Source: Streptomyces albus subsp. albus
GTDB lineage: Bacteria > Actinomycetota > Actinomycetes > Streptomycetales > Streptomycetaceae
NCBI RefSeq assembly: GCF_000725885.1
Contig: NZ_JODR01000011.1
Coordinates: forward strand, 62,001-126,000
Length of the DNA stretch: 64,000 bases
Direction: 5' to 3'
Shown here piece after piece: positions 15,891 to 24,348 of this stretch. Within the stretch, counting starts at the first letter, position 1, and each line of letters begins with the position of its first letter. The notes beneath the pieces are model-generated. The model ran no database searches, was not told the DNA's origin, and saw only the letters and a list, made by a program, of their open reading frames with translations. The position numbers were made by a program, and so were the translations under genes.

Positions 15891-17179
15891 GGCCCGGACG
15901 GCTGATCGCGGGCCGCTACGAGCTGTCCGAACCGCTCGGCAAGGGCGGTATGGGACAGGTGTGGGGCGCGCTCGACACGGGGCTCGGCGGCCGGCCCGTC
16001 GCCGTCAAGCTGGCCCACTCGGACCGCATGGCCTCCCTCGTGCAGAGCGCCGACCCGCAGGAGATCCGGCGCCGCTTCGCCCGCGAGTGCCGGGTGACCG
16101 CGCAACTGGACCACCCCGGCCTGGTGACCGTGTACGACGCGGGCCAGGACGGCGACGAACTGTTCCTGGTGATGCAGCGGCTCGACGGCAGCGACCTGGC
16201 CGACCATCTGGCGGAGCACGAGCCGTACCCGTGGCAGTGGGCCGTCGCGGTGGCGGCGCAGCTGTGCGCGGCGCTCGCCGCCGTGCACGCGGTCGGTGTC
16301 GTCCACCGCGATCTGAAGCCCGGCAACGTGATGGTGCGCCCCGACGGCCGGGTCGTCATCCTCGACCTGGGCATCGCCTCGGTCGGCGCCCCCGACGTCA
16401 CCCGGCTGACCCGCACGGGCGCGCTGGTGGGCACCCCCGTCTACATGGCGCCCGAACAGGCGACCGGCCGTACGGCGGTCGGCCCCGCGGCGGATCTGTA
16501 CGCACTGGGTGTGGTGCTCTACGAGCTGCTGGCCCGCCGCGTCCCGTTCGAGGCCCCCGAGGCGGCCGGGCTGCTGTACAAGAAGCTCCACGAGGAGCCC
16601 GAACCGCTGGAGCTGGTGTCCCCCGGGGTGCCCGCGCCGCTGCCGGCGCTCGTGCGGCGCCTCCTGGACCGCGACCCGGCCGGCCGCCCCGCCGACGCGC
16701 ACGAGGTGTACGCCCAGCTCGCCCCGCTGCTGCCCCGCCCGGGCGAGCGGGCCCCGGGCCCGCCGCTGGACCCCACCCGGCCGTTCCTGGCACCGGCCGC
16801 GCCGTGGCCGCCGCGGCGCGGCGCCCAGCCGGTGGCCGGCGGCGAGCTGAACGCCGCGCTGGAGGACATCCGCCGCCTGCTGGGCGCCGGCCGCTACACC
16901 GAGGTCGCCGCTCTCCTCGGCAGCGCCCTGCCGGCGGCGGAGGCGACCTACGGCGAGGGCTCCCCGGTGGTGCGCACCCTGCGCAAGCAGTACGCCACCG
17001 TCCTGGTGGACACCGGCCAGTACGCCGAGGCCCTGCCCCAGCTCGCGCTGCTCATCCGGGACACGGTCCGCGAGCGCGGCCTGGGCGATCCGGCGGTGGC
17101 GCAGCTCCTCCAGGACGAGGCGCTGTGCCGCCACCACATCTCGGCGCCCGCCCCGGCCCCGCCCCCGTCCGCGTACTGA
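15887..17179 (+). CDS. Serine/threonine protein kinase (cytosolic, TPR-like tail)
   Basis: A 430-residue Hanks-type kinase. The glycine loop is LGKGGMGQVWGAL, the ATP-anchoring lysine is Lys41 in PVAVKLAH, the catalytic loop is His140-Arg-Asp142-LKPGNVMV, DLG replaces DFG (LDLGIASVG), and the activation segment ends GTPVYMAPEQATG. There is no transmembrane segment or PASTA domain. The tail (residues about 320-425, GRYTEVAALLGSALPAAEATYGEG... QYAEALPQLALLI) resembles tetratricopeptide helices. The ATG overlaps the stop of the upstream membrane protein, which probably tethers or signals to it. Confidence 0.92.
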   Translation: MRPGRLIAGRYELSEPLGKGGMGQVWGALDTGLGGRPVAVKLAHSDRMASLVQSADPQEIRRRFARECRVTAQLDHPGLVTVYDAGQDGDELFLVMQRLDGSDLADHLAEHEPYPWQWAVAVAAQLCAALAAVHAVGVVHRDLKPGNVMVRPDGRVVILDLGIASVGAPDVTRLTRTGALVGTPVYMAPEQATGRTAVGPAADLYALGVVLYELLARRVPFEAPEAAGLLYKKLHEEPEPLELVSPGVPAPLPALVRRLLDRDPAGRPADAHEVYAQLAPLLPRPGERAPGPPLDPTRPFLAPAAPWPPRRGAQPVAGGELNAALEDIRRLLGAGRYTEVAALLGSALPAAEATYGEGSPVVRTLRKQYATVLVDTGQYAEALPQLALLIRDTVRERGLGDPAVAQLLQDEALCRHHISAPAPAPPPSAY

Positions 17180-17197
17180 CAGGGCGTCACAGCCGGC

Positions 17198-18460
17198 TCA
17201 CTGCTCCTCCTCCCATTGCAGTTCGCGTTCCTCCTCGCGGGCGCGGCGGCGGGAGCGCTCCCTGCTGCGGAGCTGGCGCATGATGCGCAGGAAGGGGTTC
17301 TTCTCGCGCTGCTCACGGGACTGGCGGTCCAGCTCCTGCCACAGGCGTTCGGACCGCTTCTCCACGTCCAGCTCGTCCAGGATGCGGTCGGCCTCGGCCA
17401 GCAGGGCGCCGTGCAGCTGCCATTGGCGGGGGTGCTCGCGCACGGTGTCCAGGAGCTGGAAGGCGACGGTGTCACGGCTGGCGCGGCTGGCCTCCAGGGA
17501 CCGTACGAGCTGCGCCTCGGCCTCTTCCGCGTTGGCGCTGACGGGGGTGGTGATCAGCTCGGCGAACGCCTCGACCGCCTGGGCCATGTGGTGGAAGAGG
17601 GCGTTCATGCTGTCGGCGATGTCGTCGCGGAACAGCGGTTCGGCGGTGCGTTTCTTCGCCAGGTCGGTGACGGTCCGGCAGGTGGTGCGCAGCACCACGG
17701 CGCAGATCTCCAGGGTGTCCAGCCCGGTGCGCAGCACCACCCGGGAGAGCAGCCCCTCGCGCACCCGCGGGTTGAGCCGGAGGCTGTCCTCGGCCCGGCG
17801 CAGTTCGACGTCCACCTCGACGATGTCGTGGTCGAGCTGCCGCGCCTGGTGCAGCCGGTCGGCGGCCTTCCCGACCGGGGTGTGGCCGCACACGTCCTCG
17901 CCGAGCGCGTTCAGCAGGCCGCTCATCCGGCCCGCGAGGTCGATGACGGCGTCGCCCGCCGGCTGGACCCACACCGGGGGGACGAACAGCACGTTGAAGG
18001 CCAGTCCGACGATGGCGCCGATCAGGGTCTCCAGCACCCGGTCCCAGGCCATGGCCGCGACCTGTCCCTGTGTCACCCCCAGGACGAGCATGGCGCTGAT
18101 CGCCGTCTCGGGGACGAATTCGCCGGCCTTCACGAACCGGCCGACGATCAGGGCGGCGAGGATGACCACGCCCAGGCTCCACCAGGTGAGCCCGACCAGG
18201 GCGCTGAATCCGCTGGAGAGCAGGACGCCGGCGACCACGGCGTTGACGCGGCGGATGCCGGTCCGCAGCGTCGTGAAGAGGGTGACCTGGGTGACCAGCA
18301 AGGCCGTCAGCGGCGCGGTCAGCGGCGCCTGTTCGCTGCTGAGCTGGAGGGCGACGACGTAGCTGATCACGGCGGCGACAGTGGACCGGGCCGTCTGGGC
18401 GAACTCGGGTTCCCTGTGCCGCCGGACCAGGTTGAGCAGGGGGTCGGTCACATCGCGCAC
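17198..18460 (-). CDS. FUSC/aromatic acid exporter-like membrane protein
   Basis: About 420 residues. The N-terminal half has several hydrophobic helices (TVAAVISYVVALQL, TALLVTQVTLFTTLRTGI, VNAVVAGVLLSSGFSALVGL, LGVVILAALIVGRFV, TLIGAIVGLAFNVLFV). The FUSC/ArAE family carries this pattern. The C-terminal half is a charged, helical cytosolic domain ending RSRERSRRRAREEEREL. Members export aromatic acids or other small molecules; the substrate here is unknown. GTG 18460 (VRDVTDP) is chosen; GTG 18451 is equally possible. Further upstream in-frame sequence overlaps the divergent nuclease promoter and looks non-coding. Confidence 0.8.
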   Translation of the reverse strand: MRDVTDPLLNLVRRHREPEFAQTARSTVAAVISYVVALQLSSEQAPLTAPLTALLVTQVTLFTTLRTGIRRVNAVVAGVLLSSGFSALVGLTWWSLGVVILAALIVGRFVKAGEFVPETAISAMLVLGVTQGQVAAMAWDRVLETLIGAIVGLAFNVLFVPPVWVQPAGDAVIDLAGRMSGLLNALGEDVCGHTPVGKAADRLHQARQLDHDIVEVDVELRRAEDSLRLNPRVREGLLSRVVLRTGLDTLEICAVVLRTTCRTVTDLAKKRTAEPLFRDDIADSMNALFHHMAQAVEAFAELITTPVSANAEEAEAQLVRSLEASRASRDTVAFQLLDTVREHPRQWQLHGALLAEADRILDELDVEKRSERLWQELDRQSREQREKNPFLRIMRQLRSRERSRRRAREEERELQWEEEQ

Positions 18461-18585
18461 CCTGCGTCCCTGCCCGCTTTGTCCCTCGTTGCCACGTGGA
18501 GGGCGCCGTCGGGGTGACGTGCTCCCCGTGCCGGGGCGTGGCTGGGAAGGTTCCATCCGGGCCGGGTCCCCGCGAGGCCGCGCAC

Positions 18586-18591
18586 TATGCT
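18586..18591 (+). promoter_or_regulatory. -10 element of a probable leaderless transcript (HNH nuclease gene)
   Basis: TATGCT ends 6 bases before GTG 18598. That spacing puts transcription start at or next to the start codon, as for leaderless mRNAs. No Shine-Dalgarno sequence is present. Confidence 0.6.
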
Positions 18592-18597
18592 CGCCCG

Positions 18598-19461
18598 GTG
18601 ATCGACAACGCCACTGACCAGCACCGACCCGCCCGCCCCCGGATACCCGCGCCCCGTTCCGCACGCAGGCGTGCCGCCGCCGCCGTCGCGGCGGTGGTCG
18701 CCGTCGGCACCCTGGTGGCCGGATGCGACGGAACGGGGTCGTCCGGGGGCCGCGACGACGCCAAGGGCTCCCCGGACCACGGCTCCGGCCGCACCGCCGC
18801 CCCGGACGGTACGTCCCCGGGCGGCGGCAAACCCACCAGCCCCCTGGACAACCCGGACGGCACCAAGCCGGGACTGGCCCCGCTGACCTCGGACGCCGAC
18901 AAGGCGCGGGCCCGCCGCGTCATCGAGCAGCTGCGCACCAAGGGCCGCGGGCCCAAGACGGGCTACGAACGGGACAAGTTCGGCTACGCCTGGATGGACA
19001 CCGCCGACGGCGTCCCGTTCGCCCGCAACGGCTGCGACACCCGCAACGACCTGCTCAAACGGGACGGCGCCAAACTGCGCTTCCGGTCCGGGTCCGACTG
19101 TGTCGTGGAGTCCATGACGCTGGACGACCCGTACACCGGCAAGCGGCTGGAGTGGACCAAGCGCCGCGCCACCGAGGTGCAGATCGACCACGTGATGCCG
19201 CTCTCCTACGACTGGCAGATGGGGGCCGCGGGCTGGTCGGACGCCAAGCGGCGCCGTATCGCCAACGACCCCCTCAACCTGCTGCCGGTGGACGGCCCCG
19301 CCAACAACGCCAAGCGCGACTCGGGCCCCGCCTCCTGGCTGCCCCCCAACAAGCGGATCCGCTGCGCCTACTCCGTGCGGTTCGCCCAGGTGGCCCTCAA
19401 GTACGACCTGGCCGTCACCGCGCCGGACAAGCGCACGATGCTCACCCAGTGCGGCGGGTGA
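18598..19461 (+). CDS. Secreted lipid-anchored HNH endonuclease (DUF1524/GmrSD-like)
   Basis: A 287-residue predicted lipoprotein. The signal segment AAAAVAAVVAVGTLVAGC ends in a lipobox Cys, followed by a Gly/Ser/Asp-rich spacer. The catalytic part (residues about 95-285) includes RNGCDTRNDLL, TEVQIDHVMPLSYDWQMGA (His198 within the ID-H motif) and NDPLNLLPVDGPANNAKRDSGPASWLPP, the HNH arrangement of DUF1524-type nucleases. Such proteins are common exoproteins in Streptomyces and likely cleave extracellular DNA. Start GTG 18598 is supported by a leaderless promoter. It is divergent from the FUSC-type gene. Confidence 0.88.
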   Translation: MIDNATDQHRPARPRIPAPRSARRRAAAAVAAVVAVGTLVAGCDGTGSSGGRDDAKGSPDHGSGRTAAPDGTSPGGGKPTSPLDNPDGTKPGLAPLTSDADKARARRVIEQLRTKGRGPKTGYERDKFGYAWMDTADGVPFARNGCDTRNDLLKRDGAKLRFRSGSDCVVESMTLDDPYTGKRLEWTKRRATEVQIDHVMPLSYDWQMGAAGWSDAKRRRIANDPLNLLPVDGPANNAKRDSGPASWLPPNKRIRCAYSVRFAQVALKYDLAVTAPDKRTMLTQCGG

Positions 19462-19843
19462 GCCGGGGCGGGGCATGAGCGCGCCGGGCGGCTACAGCGC
19501 CCTGTTGACGGCCGCGAGGACGGCACGGACCCGGGCCGTGAGCACACAGGCGCCGCGGGCCCGGACGCCGTCGAGCGGGTCTCGCGGGGGCAGCGGGCGG
19601 GATGCTGGGGCATCTGCGCGTCGGCTGACCACCCGCGGGCCCGTCCGGCAGCCGGGGCCGGTGACGCCTGTGACTCCTGTGGCACAAGTGGCGTCGAGGC
19701 CGGGGAACAGCGACCCCACGGGCCCCGAATCGTTGGTCGATTCGATGTCGAACCGGTGGTCACGGACCGGTCCGACTCCCTACCATCGATCACCGCCAGG
19801 TCGCGCGCACCGGCGCGACCCCTCGCCGCCGCCGGGAGGCCCC
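19462..19843. other. Intergenic region before the SurA-like lipoprotein gene
   Basis: No protein-like reading frame stands out. TACCAT at about 19782 lies near the end of the gap and may be the -10 of the lipoprotein gene. The 19725-19755 segment has TCGATTCGATGTCGA, a weak dyad. Confidence 0.4.
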
Positions 19844-20506
19844 ATGGAAAGCCGTCACCGCAGGTTCGCGCTCACCCTGACCACCACCGCGGCACTCCTG
19901 ACCGCGGCACCGCTGCTCAGCGCGTGCGGCAACGAAGCGCACCCGGGGGCCGCGGCCACGGTCAAGGGCGACCGGATCAGCATGGCGCAGCTCCAGTCCC
20001 GCGTCGGCGCCGTACGGGACGCGCAGCGTGCCGCACCCCAGGGCGAGCAGCTGATCAAGCAGAGCGGCAAGCTGACCCGCTCCACGCTCGACGGCATGAT
20101 CCGCGAACGCATCGTCGCGCAGGCGGCGAAGGACGCCGGGGTGGGCGTCAGCCGCCGCGAGGTCCAGCAGGTCCGCACCCAGCTGGAGACGCAGGCCGGC
20201 GGCAAGAAGCGGCTGGAGGCGACGCTGCTGCGCCAGCAGGCCGTCGCGCCCGACGAGATCGACGACCGCATCCGGATGCAGCTGCGGGTCGAGAAGATCG
20301 CCGCGGCCAAGGGCATCGACCCGACCTCCCCGCAGGGCAACCAGCAGCTCAACAAGGAGCTGTCCCGGGTGTCCCGGGACATGAAGATCGACGTCAACCC
20401 GCGGTACGGCGCCTGGGACGCCGGCACCTCCACCCTCGCCGGCGCGAAGACCCCGTGGCTGCGCGACCTGACGGGCCAGGCCGCCGACCGGGCCCAGCGC
20501 ATGTGA
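19844..20506 (+). CDS. SurA N-terminal-domain lipoprotein (chaperone/foldase-like)
   Basis: A 220-residue predicted lipoprotein. The signal FALTLTTTAALLTAAPLLSAC ends in a lipobox Cys. The mature part matches SurA-type chaperone N domains: ATVKGDRISMAQLQSRV, LDGMIRERIVAQAAKDAGVGVSRREVQQ, and a helical region to residue 200. There is no parvulin (PPIase) domain. It probably helps fold or deliver secreted proteins at the outer membrane face. GGGAGG lies 5-10 bases before ATG 19844. A hairpin follows the stop. It lies upstream of mazG but a 600-base repeat region separates them. Confidence 0.85.
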   Translation: MESRHRRFALTLTTTAALLTAAPLLSACGNEAHPGAAATVKGDRISMAQLQSRVGAVRDAQRAAPQGEQLIKQSGKLTRSTLDGMIRERIVAQAAKDAGVGVSRREVQQVRTQLETQAGGKKRLEATLLRQQAVAPDEIDDRIRMQLRVEKIAAAKGIDPTSPQGNQQLNKELSRVSRDMKIDVNPRYGAWDAGTSTLAGAKTPWLRDLTGQAADRAQRM

Positions 20507-20511
20507 CCTGC

Positions 20512-20535
20512 CCCTCCCGGTGCGCCCCGGGAGGG
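20512..20535 (+). terminator. Hairpin after the SurA-like lipoprotein gene
   Basis: CCCTCCCGG pairs with CCGGGAGGG around a 6-base loop starting 5 bases after the stop. It has no T-run. It is also the first element of the repeat region that follows. Confidence 0.6.
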
Positions 20536-21040
20536 CGGATGTGTCCCCGGGGCGTGGGCTGTCTTCCGGGGCAGGACTGGTGCCCTGGGCGGGCGGACGG
20601 CGCCTCGGGAGGGCGAACCGGTCCCCTGGCGTGTGAGCCCCCTGCTGGGGCGGGACCGGCGCCCCGGGCGGGCGGGCCGCGCCCTGGAGGGCGCATGGTG
20701 CCTCGGCAGGGCGGACGGCACCCCCGTAAGGGCGAGGCGTCTCGGGAGGGCGGTTCCGCATGAGCTGTCTTCTGGGGGCGGGGAGCGGCGCACGGGACAG
20801 GCGGACGCGCCCTTGCGCGGGCGGAGAGCGACCCCGGGAGGGCGAACCGGTCCCCTCGGTGGGTGAGCCGCCCGCTGGGGCGGGGGCCGGTGCCCCGGGC
20901 GGGCGGGCCGCGCCCTCGGCAGGGCGGACGGCGTCTCGGCAGGGCGGACGGCGCCCTGGCCCTGGCCGCGTGAGCCGCCCGCTGGGGCGGTGGAGCGGCG
21001 CCTTGGTGCGGGGGAGCGGTGCCGGGCCCCGTGGAGTCCT
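20536..21040. repeat. Degenerate GC-rich repeat array upstream of mazG
   Basis: The 500-base gap is built from iterated units like AGGGCGGACGGCGCCTCGGG. Two long imperfect copies of about 84 bases align: 20607-20690 and 20835-20919 (both start GGGAGGGCGAACCGGTCCCC and contain GCCCCGGGCGGGCGGGCCGC). A third partial copy is at 20967-21002. Open frames through it encode repetitive Gly/Arg/Ala text and are not believable proteins. Confidence 0.75.
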
Positions 21041-21092
21041 GGCCTGCGTCCGGCCGACGGTCGGCCGTCGGCCGTCCCGCCGCCGTCCGGGT

Positions 21093-21098
21093 TACGTT
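21093..21098 (+). promoter_or_regulatory. -10 element of leaderless mazG transcript
   Basis: TACGTT is separated by 6 bases (CGTAGC) from GTG 21105. No ribosome-binding site is present, consistent with a leaderless mRNA. Confidence 0.6.
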
Positions 21099-21104
21099 CG
21101 TAGC

Positions 21105-22118
21105 GTGAACGAGAGCACCGAGACCGGCCGTATCGTCCTGCTGACCACCACCCACCGGGTGGCGCCCGGCCTGCTGTCCTGGCCCGCCTGGGAGGCCCTG
21201 CGGGGTGCCGACCGCGTGCTGTGCGCGGACCCGGAGCACCCCCAGTTGCCGTACCTGCGGGAGGCCGGCGTCGAGGTGGAGACGGGTCCCGTGCCCGATG
21301 CCCGCACCCTGGTGGAGGAGTGCGCCGAGGGTGGCGGCCGGCCCCTGGTGGTGCTCGCCACCGCCGAGGGCGAGCCGGACCTCACCGACGGTCTCGCCCG
21401 GCTGGCCGGCTCGGGCCGCCAGGCCATGCCCGAACTCGAACTGCTGCCCGGCTCCTACGATCTGCCCGGTGCCCGCCTTCTGGACGCCGTCCAGGTCATG
21501 GACCGCATCCGCCGCTCCTGCCCGTGGAGCGGGCAGCGCACCCACGAGGGCCTGCTCAAGTACGCCGTCGAGGAGATCTACGAGCTCATCGACGCCGTCG
21601 AGCGCGGCGACCGCACCGAGTTGCGCGAGGAACTCGGCGACGTCCTCCTCCAGGTGATCTTCCACGCTCGGATCGCCCAGGACGATGCCGAGGAGCCGTT
21701 CGGCATCGACGACGTGGCCGCCACCCTGGTGGAGAAGCTGGTGCACCGGCACCCGCACGTCTTCGGGGACGAGGTGGCCGAGACCCCCGAGGACGTCAAG
21801 GCCCACTGGCTGCGGCGCAAGGCGCTGGAGAAGACCGAGCGCGTCTCGGTCACCGAGGGCGTGCCCCTCGGCCAGCCGGCGCTGGCGCTGGCCGCCAAGC
21901 TGGCCGGCCGGGCCCGTACCGCGGGGCTCACAGTCCCCGTGGACGCCCCGGACGCCGGGGGCACGGCTCCGGAGGCCGGGGTCGGGTACGCCCTCCTCGC
22001 CCTCGCCGTGGAGGCGGAGCGCGAGGGCATCGACCCGGAGGCGGCGTTGCGGGCCGCGGCGCGCGAGTACCGCGACCGCATCCGCGCCGCGGAGGCACCC
22101 GGCCGGGACGGGGACTGA
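21105..22118 (+). CDS. mazG: Nucleoside triphosphate pyrophosphohydrolase MazG
   Basis: A 337-residue protein. The N-terminal part (residues 1-115, RIVLLTTTHRVAPGLLSWPAWEAL) resembles the tetrapyrrole-methylase-like domain found in long actinobacterial MazG proteins. Residues about 125-290 hold the all-alpha pyrophosphohydrolase with CPWSGQRTHEGLLKYAVEEIYELIDAV and ELREELGDVLLQVIFHA, which supply the metal-binding Glu/Asp residues (EExxE and ExxD). It hydrolyses NTPs, including non-canonical or stress-related ones, to monophosphate and pyrophosphate. Start GTG 21105 is supported by a leaderless promoter. Confidence 0.93.
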   Translation: MNESTETGRIVLLTTTHRVAPGLLSWPAWEALRGADRVLCADPEHPQLPYLREAGVEVETGPVPDARTLVEECAEGGGRPLVVLATAEGEPDLTDGLARLAGSGRQAMPELELLPGSYDLPGARLLDAVQVMDRIRRSCPWSGQRTHEGLLKYAVEEIYELIDAVERGDRTELREELGDVLLQVIFHARIAQDDAEEPFGIDDVAATLVEKLVHRHPHVFGDEVAETPEDVKAHWLRRKALEKTERVSVTEGVPLGQPALALAAKLAGRARTAGLTVPVDAPDAGGTAPEAGVGYALLALAVEAEREGIDPEAALRAAAREYRDRIRAAEAPGRDGD

Positions 22119-22170
22119 GCCCGCACCCGGCGCCGTTCCGTACCCGCCCCGGCGGGGTGCGGCGGCACCC

Positions 22171-22198
22171 TTGACGCTGCCTTACCGCCCGGTAACAC
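22171..22198 (+). promoter_or_regulatory. Promoter of the YhhN-like gene, leaderless type
   Basis: TTGACG (22171-22176), 16-base spacer, TAACAC (22193-22198), then 7 bases to ATG 22206. The good -35 and the spacing to the ATG support a leaderless transcript. Confidence 0.55.
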
Positions 22199-22205
22199 TG
22201 CCCGG

Positions 22206-22907
22206 ATGGCGATCACGAGGGCCCACCGTCCCACGCCCGCGCTGGCCGCTTTCGCGGGGCTGGCCGCGGCCGATCTGTACGCGACGGCGACGTCCCCGCG
22301 GGGCCCGGCCCGCGCGGGCAAACCGCTGCTGATGCCCGTCCTGGCCGCACACGTGCTCCAGCGGTCACCGGCACCGCCCCGGGCACTGCTGGCGGGCCTG
22401 GCCTGCGCCGCCGTCGGGGACACGGCACTGCTGTGGGACCGGAACCGCCGCGCGCTGCTGACCGGGATGGCCGCCTTCCTGGGCACCCAGGTCAGCTACA
22501 CGGCCGGTCTGACCGCGCGGCTGGGCGCCGTGCGGGGCCTGCGCGCCAGGCCGCGCCGCGCGGTGGCCGCGTTCGCCGCGTGGGGCGCGGTCAACGCCGC
22601 GCTGGCCCCGGCGCTGGACCGGGAGCTGCGCCTGCCGGTGGCGGGCTACAGCCTCGCGCTCGCCGCGATGGGGGCGGCGGCGCTCGGCGTCGGGGGCAAG
22701 GTGGCCGCGGGGGCGCTGTCGTTCCTCGCCTCGGACGCGCTGATCGGCCTCCAGCAGGCGGGCCGCCGGGTGCCGGCGCAGGAGACGCTGATCATGGCGG
22801 GCTATCTGCTGGGCCAGTACCTGCTGGCGGAGGGCTGGCTGGAGCGGACGCCGCAGCCGCCGGGGGCCGGACGGCCGGAGAGGTGCGGGCGCCGTCTACG
22901 GTCGTAG
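22206..22907 (+). CDS. YhhN/TMEM86-type lysoplasmalogenase (integral membrane)
   Basis: A 233-residue polytopic membrane protein with about seven or eight hydrophobic segments. The family pattern KPLLMPVLAA, LLAGLACAAVGDTALLW and GALSFLASDALIGLQQAG is present; the two Asp-containing helices are those proposed to be catalytic in YhhN/TMEM86 proteins. These hydrolyse the vinyl-ether bond of lysoplasmalogens or act on similar lipids. Its last bases contain the promoter of the next gene (P450). Confidence 0.85.
   Translation: MAITRAHRPTPALAAFAGLAAADLYATATSPRGPARAGKPLLMPVLAAHVLQRSPAPPRALLAGLACAAVGDTALLWDRNRRALLTGMAAFLGTQVSYTAGLTARLGAVRGLRARPRRAVAAFAAWGAVNAALAPALDRELRLPVAGYSLALAAMGAAALGVGGKVAAGALSFLASDALIGLQQAGRRVPAQETLIMAGYLLGQYLLAEGWLERTPQPPGAGRPERCGRRLRS
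22897..22902 (+). promoter_or_regulatory. -10 element of leaderless P450 transcript
   Basis: TACGGT lies inside the end of the YhhN-like gene, 7 bases (CGTAGGC) before GTG 22910. No ribosome-binding site is seen. Confidence 0.55.
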
Positions 22908-22909
22908 GC

Positions 22910-24232
22910 GTGCACGACCCGACGCAGCCCGCCTCCTGCCCGCCGCCCATGCCGCCGCTGTTCGACTGGCGGTTCGCCGCCGACCCGTACCCCGCGTACG
23001 CGTGGCTGCGGGAGCACGCGCCGGTGCGCCGCACCCGGCTGCCCAGCGGGGTGGAGGCGTGGCTGGTGACCCGGTACGCGGACGCCCGGCAGGCGCTGGC
23101 GGACCCGCGGCTGAGCAAGAACCCGCGGCACCACGGGGAGCAGGGGGCCCACGGCAAGGGCAAGGTCGGTATCCCGGGTGAGCGCAGCGCCAATCTGATG
23201 ACGCATCTGCTCAACATCGACCCGCCGGACCACACGCGGCTGCGCCGGCTGGTCTCCAAGGCGTTCACCCCGCGCCGGGTCGCGGCCTTCGCGCCCCGCG
23301 TAAGGGAATTGGCGGACGGCCTCATCGACGGTTTCGCGGCGCGTGGTGAGGCGGATCTGATCCATGAGTACGCGTTCCCGCTGCCGATCTACGCCATTTG
23401 CGAGATGCTCGGTGTCCCCCGTCAGGACCAGGAGGACTTCCGGACCTGGGCGGGCATGATGATCCATCAGCCGGGCAGCCCGCGCGGTGGCGTGGGCCGT
23501 GCGGTCAAGAAGATGCGCGGCTACCTGGCGGAGCTGATCCACCGCAAGCGGGCCGAGCTGGAGCACAGCGGCGGCGCCGACGATCTGATCTCCGGACTGA
23601 TCCGCGCCTCCGACCACGGTGAGCACCTCACCGAGAACGAGGCCGCCGCGATGGCCTTCATCCTCCTGTTCGCCGGCTTCGAGACGACCGTCAACCTGAT
23701 CGGCAACGGCACCTACGCGCTGCTGCGCCACCCCGCGCAGCGGGCCGTCGTCCAGCGCGCCGTCGAGGAGGGGGACGAGGAACTGCTGGGCACCGCCGTG
23801 GAGGAACTGCTCCGCTACGACGGGCCGGTGGAGCTGGCCACCTGGCGGTTCGCCACCTGCGATCTGACCATCGGCGGCCGGCAGGTGCGGGAGGGCGAAC
23901 CGGTGCTGGTGGTGCTGGCGGCGGCCGACCGGGACCCGGCCAGGTTCTCCGAGCCCGACACCCTGGATGTGACCCGCGGCGACAACCAGCACCTGGGCTA
24001 CGGGCACGGCATCCACTACTGCCTGGGGGCGCCGCTGGCCCGGCTGGAGGGCCGGACCGCGCTGGCCGCCCTGCTGGGCCGGCTGCCCGATCTGCGGCTG
24101 GCCGCCGACCCGGACGAGCTGCGCTGGCGCGGCGGGCTGATCATGCGCGGCCTGCGCACCCTCCCGGTGGCGTTCACGAGCCGCTGCGGAACGGCGGATG
24201 ACGGGCCCTCAGCGGGTGTGACCGCGGCGTGA
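22910..24232 (+). CDS. Cytochrome P450 (actinobacterial class I type)
   Basis: A 440-residue P450. The oxygen-binding I-helix motif is LLFAGFETTVNLIG, the ExxR motif is EELLRYDG, and the heme loop is GYGHGIHYCLGAPLARLEG with proximal ligand Cys371. The N terminus has no membrane anchor, so it is soluble and would need a ferredoxin and reductase; none is encoded nearby. It resembles CYP105/107-like monooxygenases of Streptomyces, but the substrate cannot be inferred. GTG 22910 begins 3 bases after the previous stop. Confidence 0.94.
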   Translation: MHDPTQPASCPPPMPPLFDWRFAADPYPAYAWLREHAPVRRTRLPSGVEAWLVTRYADARQALADPRLSKNPRHHGEQGAHGKGKVGIPGERSANLMTHLLNIDPPDHTRLRRLVSKAFTPRRVAAFAPRVRELADGLIDGFAARGEADLIHEYAFPLPIYAICEMLGVPRQDQEDFRTWAGMMIHQPGSPRGGVGRAVKKMRGYLAELIHRKRAELEHSGGADDLISGLIRASDHGEHLTENEAAAMAFILLFAGFETTVNLIGNGTYALLRHPAQRAVVQRAVEEGDEELLGTAVEELLRYDGPVELATWRFATCDLTIGGRQVREGEPVLVVLAAADRDPARFSEPDTLDVTRGDNQHLGYGHGIHYCLGAPLARLEGRTALAALLGRLPDLRLAADPDELRWRGGLIMRGLRTLPVAFTSRCGTADDGPSAGVTAA

Positions 24233-24348
24233 TCTCCGCGACATTCGCTTGTGACTCCCGGCCATCGCGGCTACGTTCGGTCGCCGACTTCGTCCGCCTT
24301 CGGGCACTTCGATCGTCGTGACGTTCGTCAACACACGAGAGGTTCCGC

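Noticed and set aside
20536..21104. Open frames running through the repeat region into mazG, suggesting an earlier start
   Set aside because: The translated repeat is low-complexity Arg/Gly text; a leaderless promoter at 21093 and family length support GTG 21105.
24233..24348. Possible ydaO (c-di-AMP) riboswitch before the Rpf-like gene
   Set aside because: rpfA of S. coelicolor has one, but this 116-base leader is too short and lacks the conserved riboswitch blocks.
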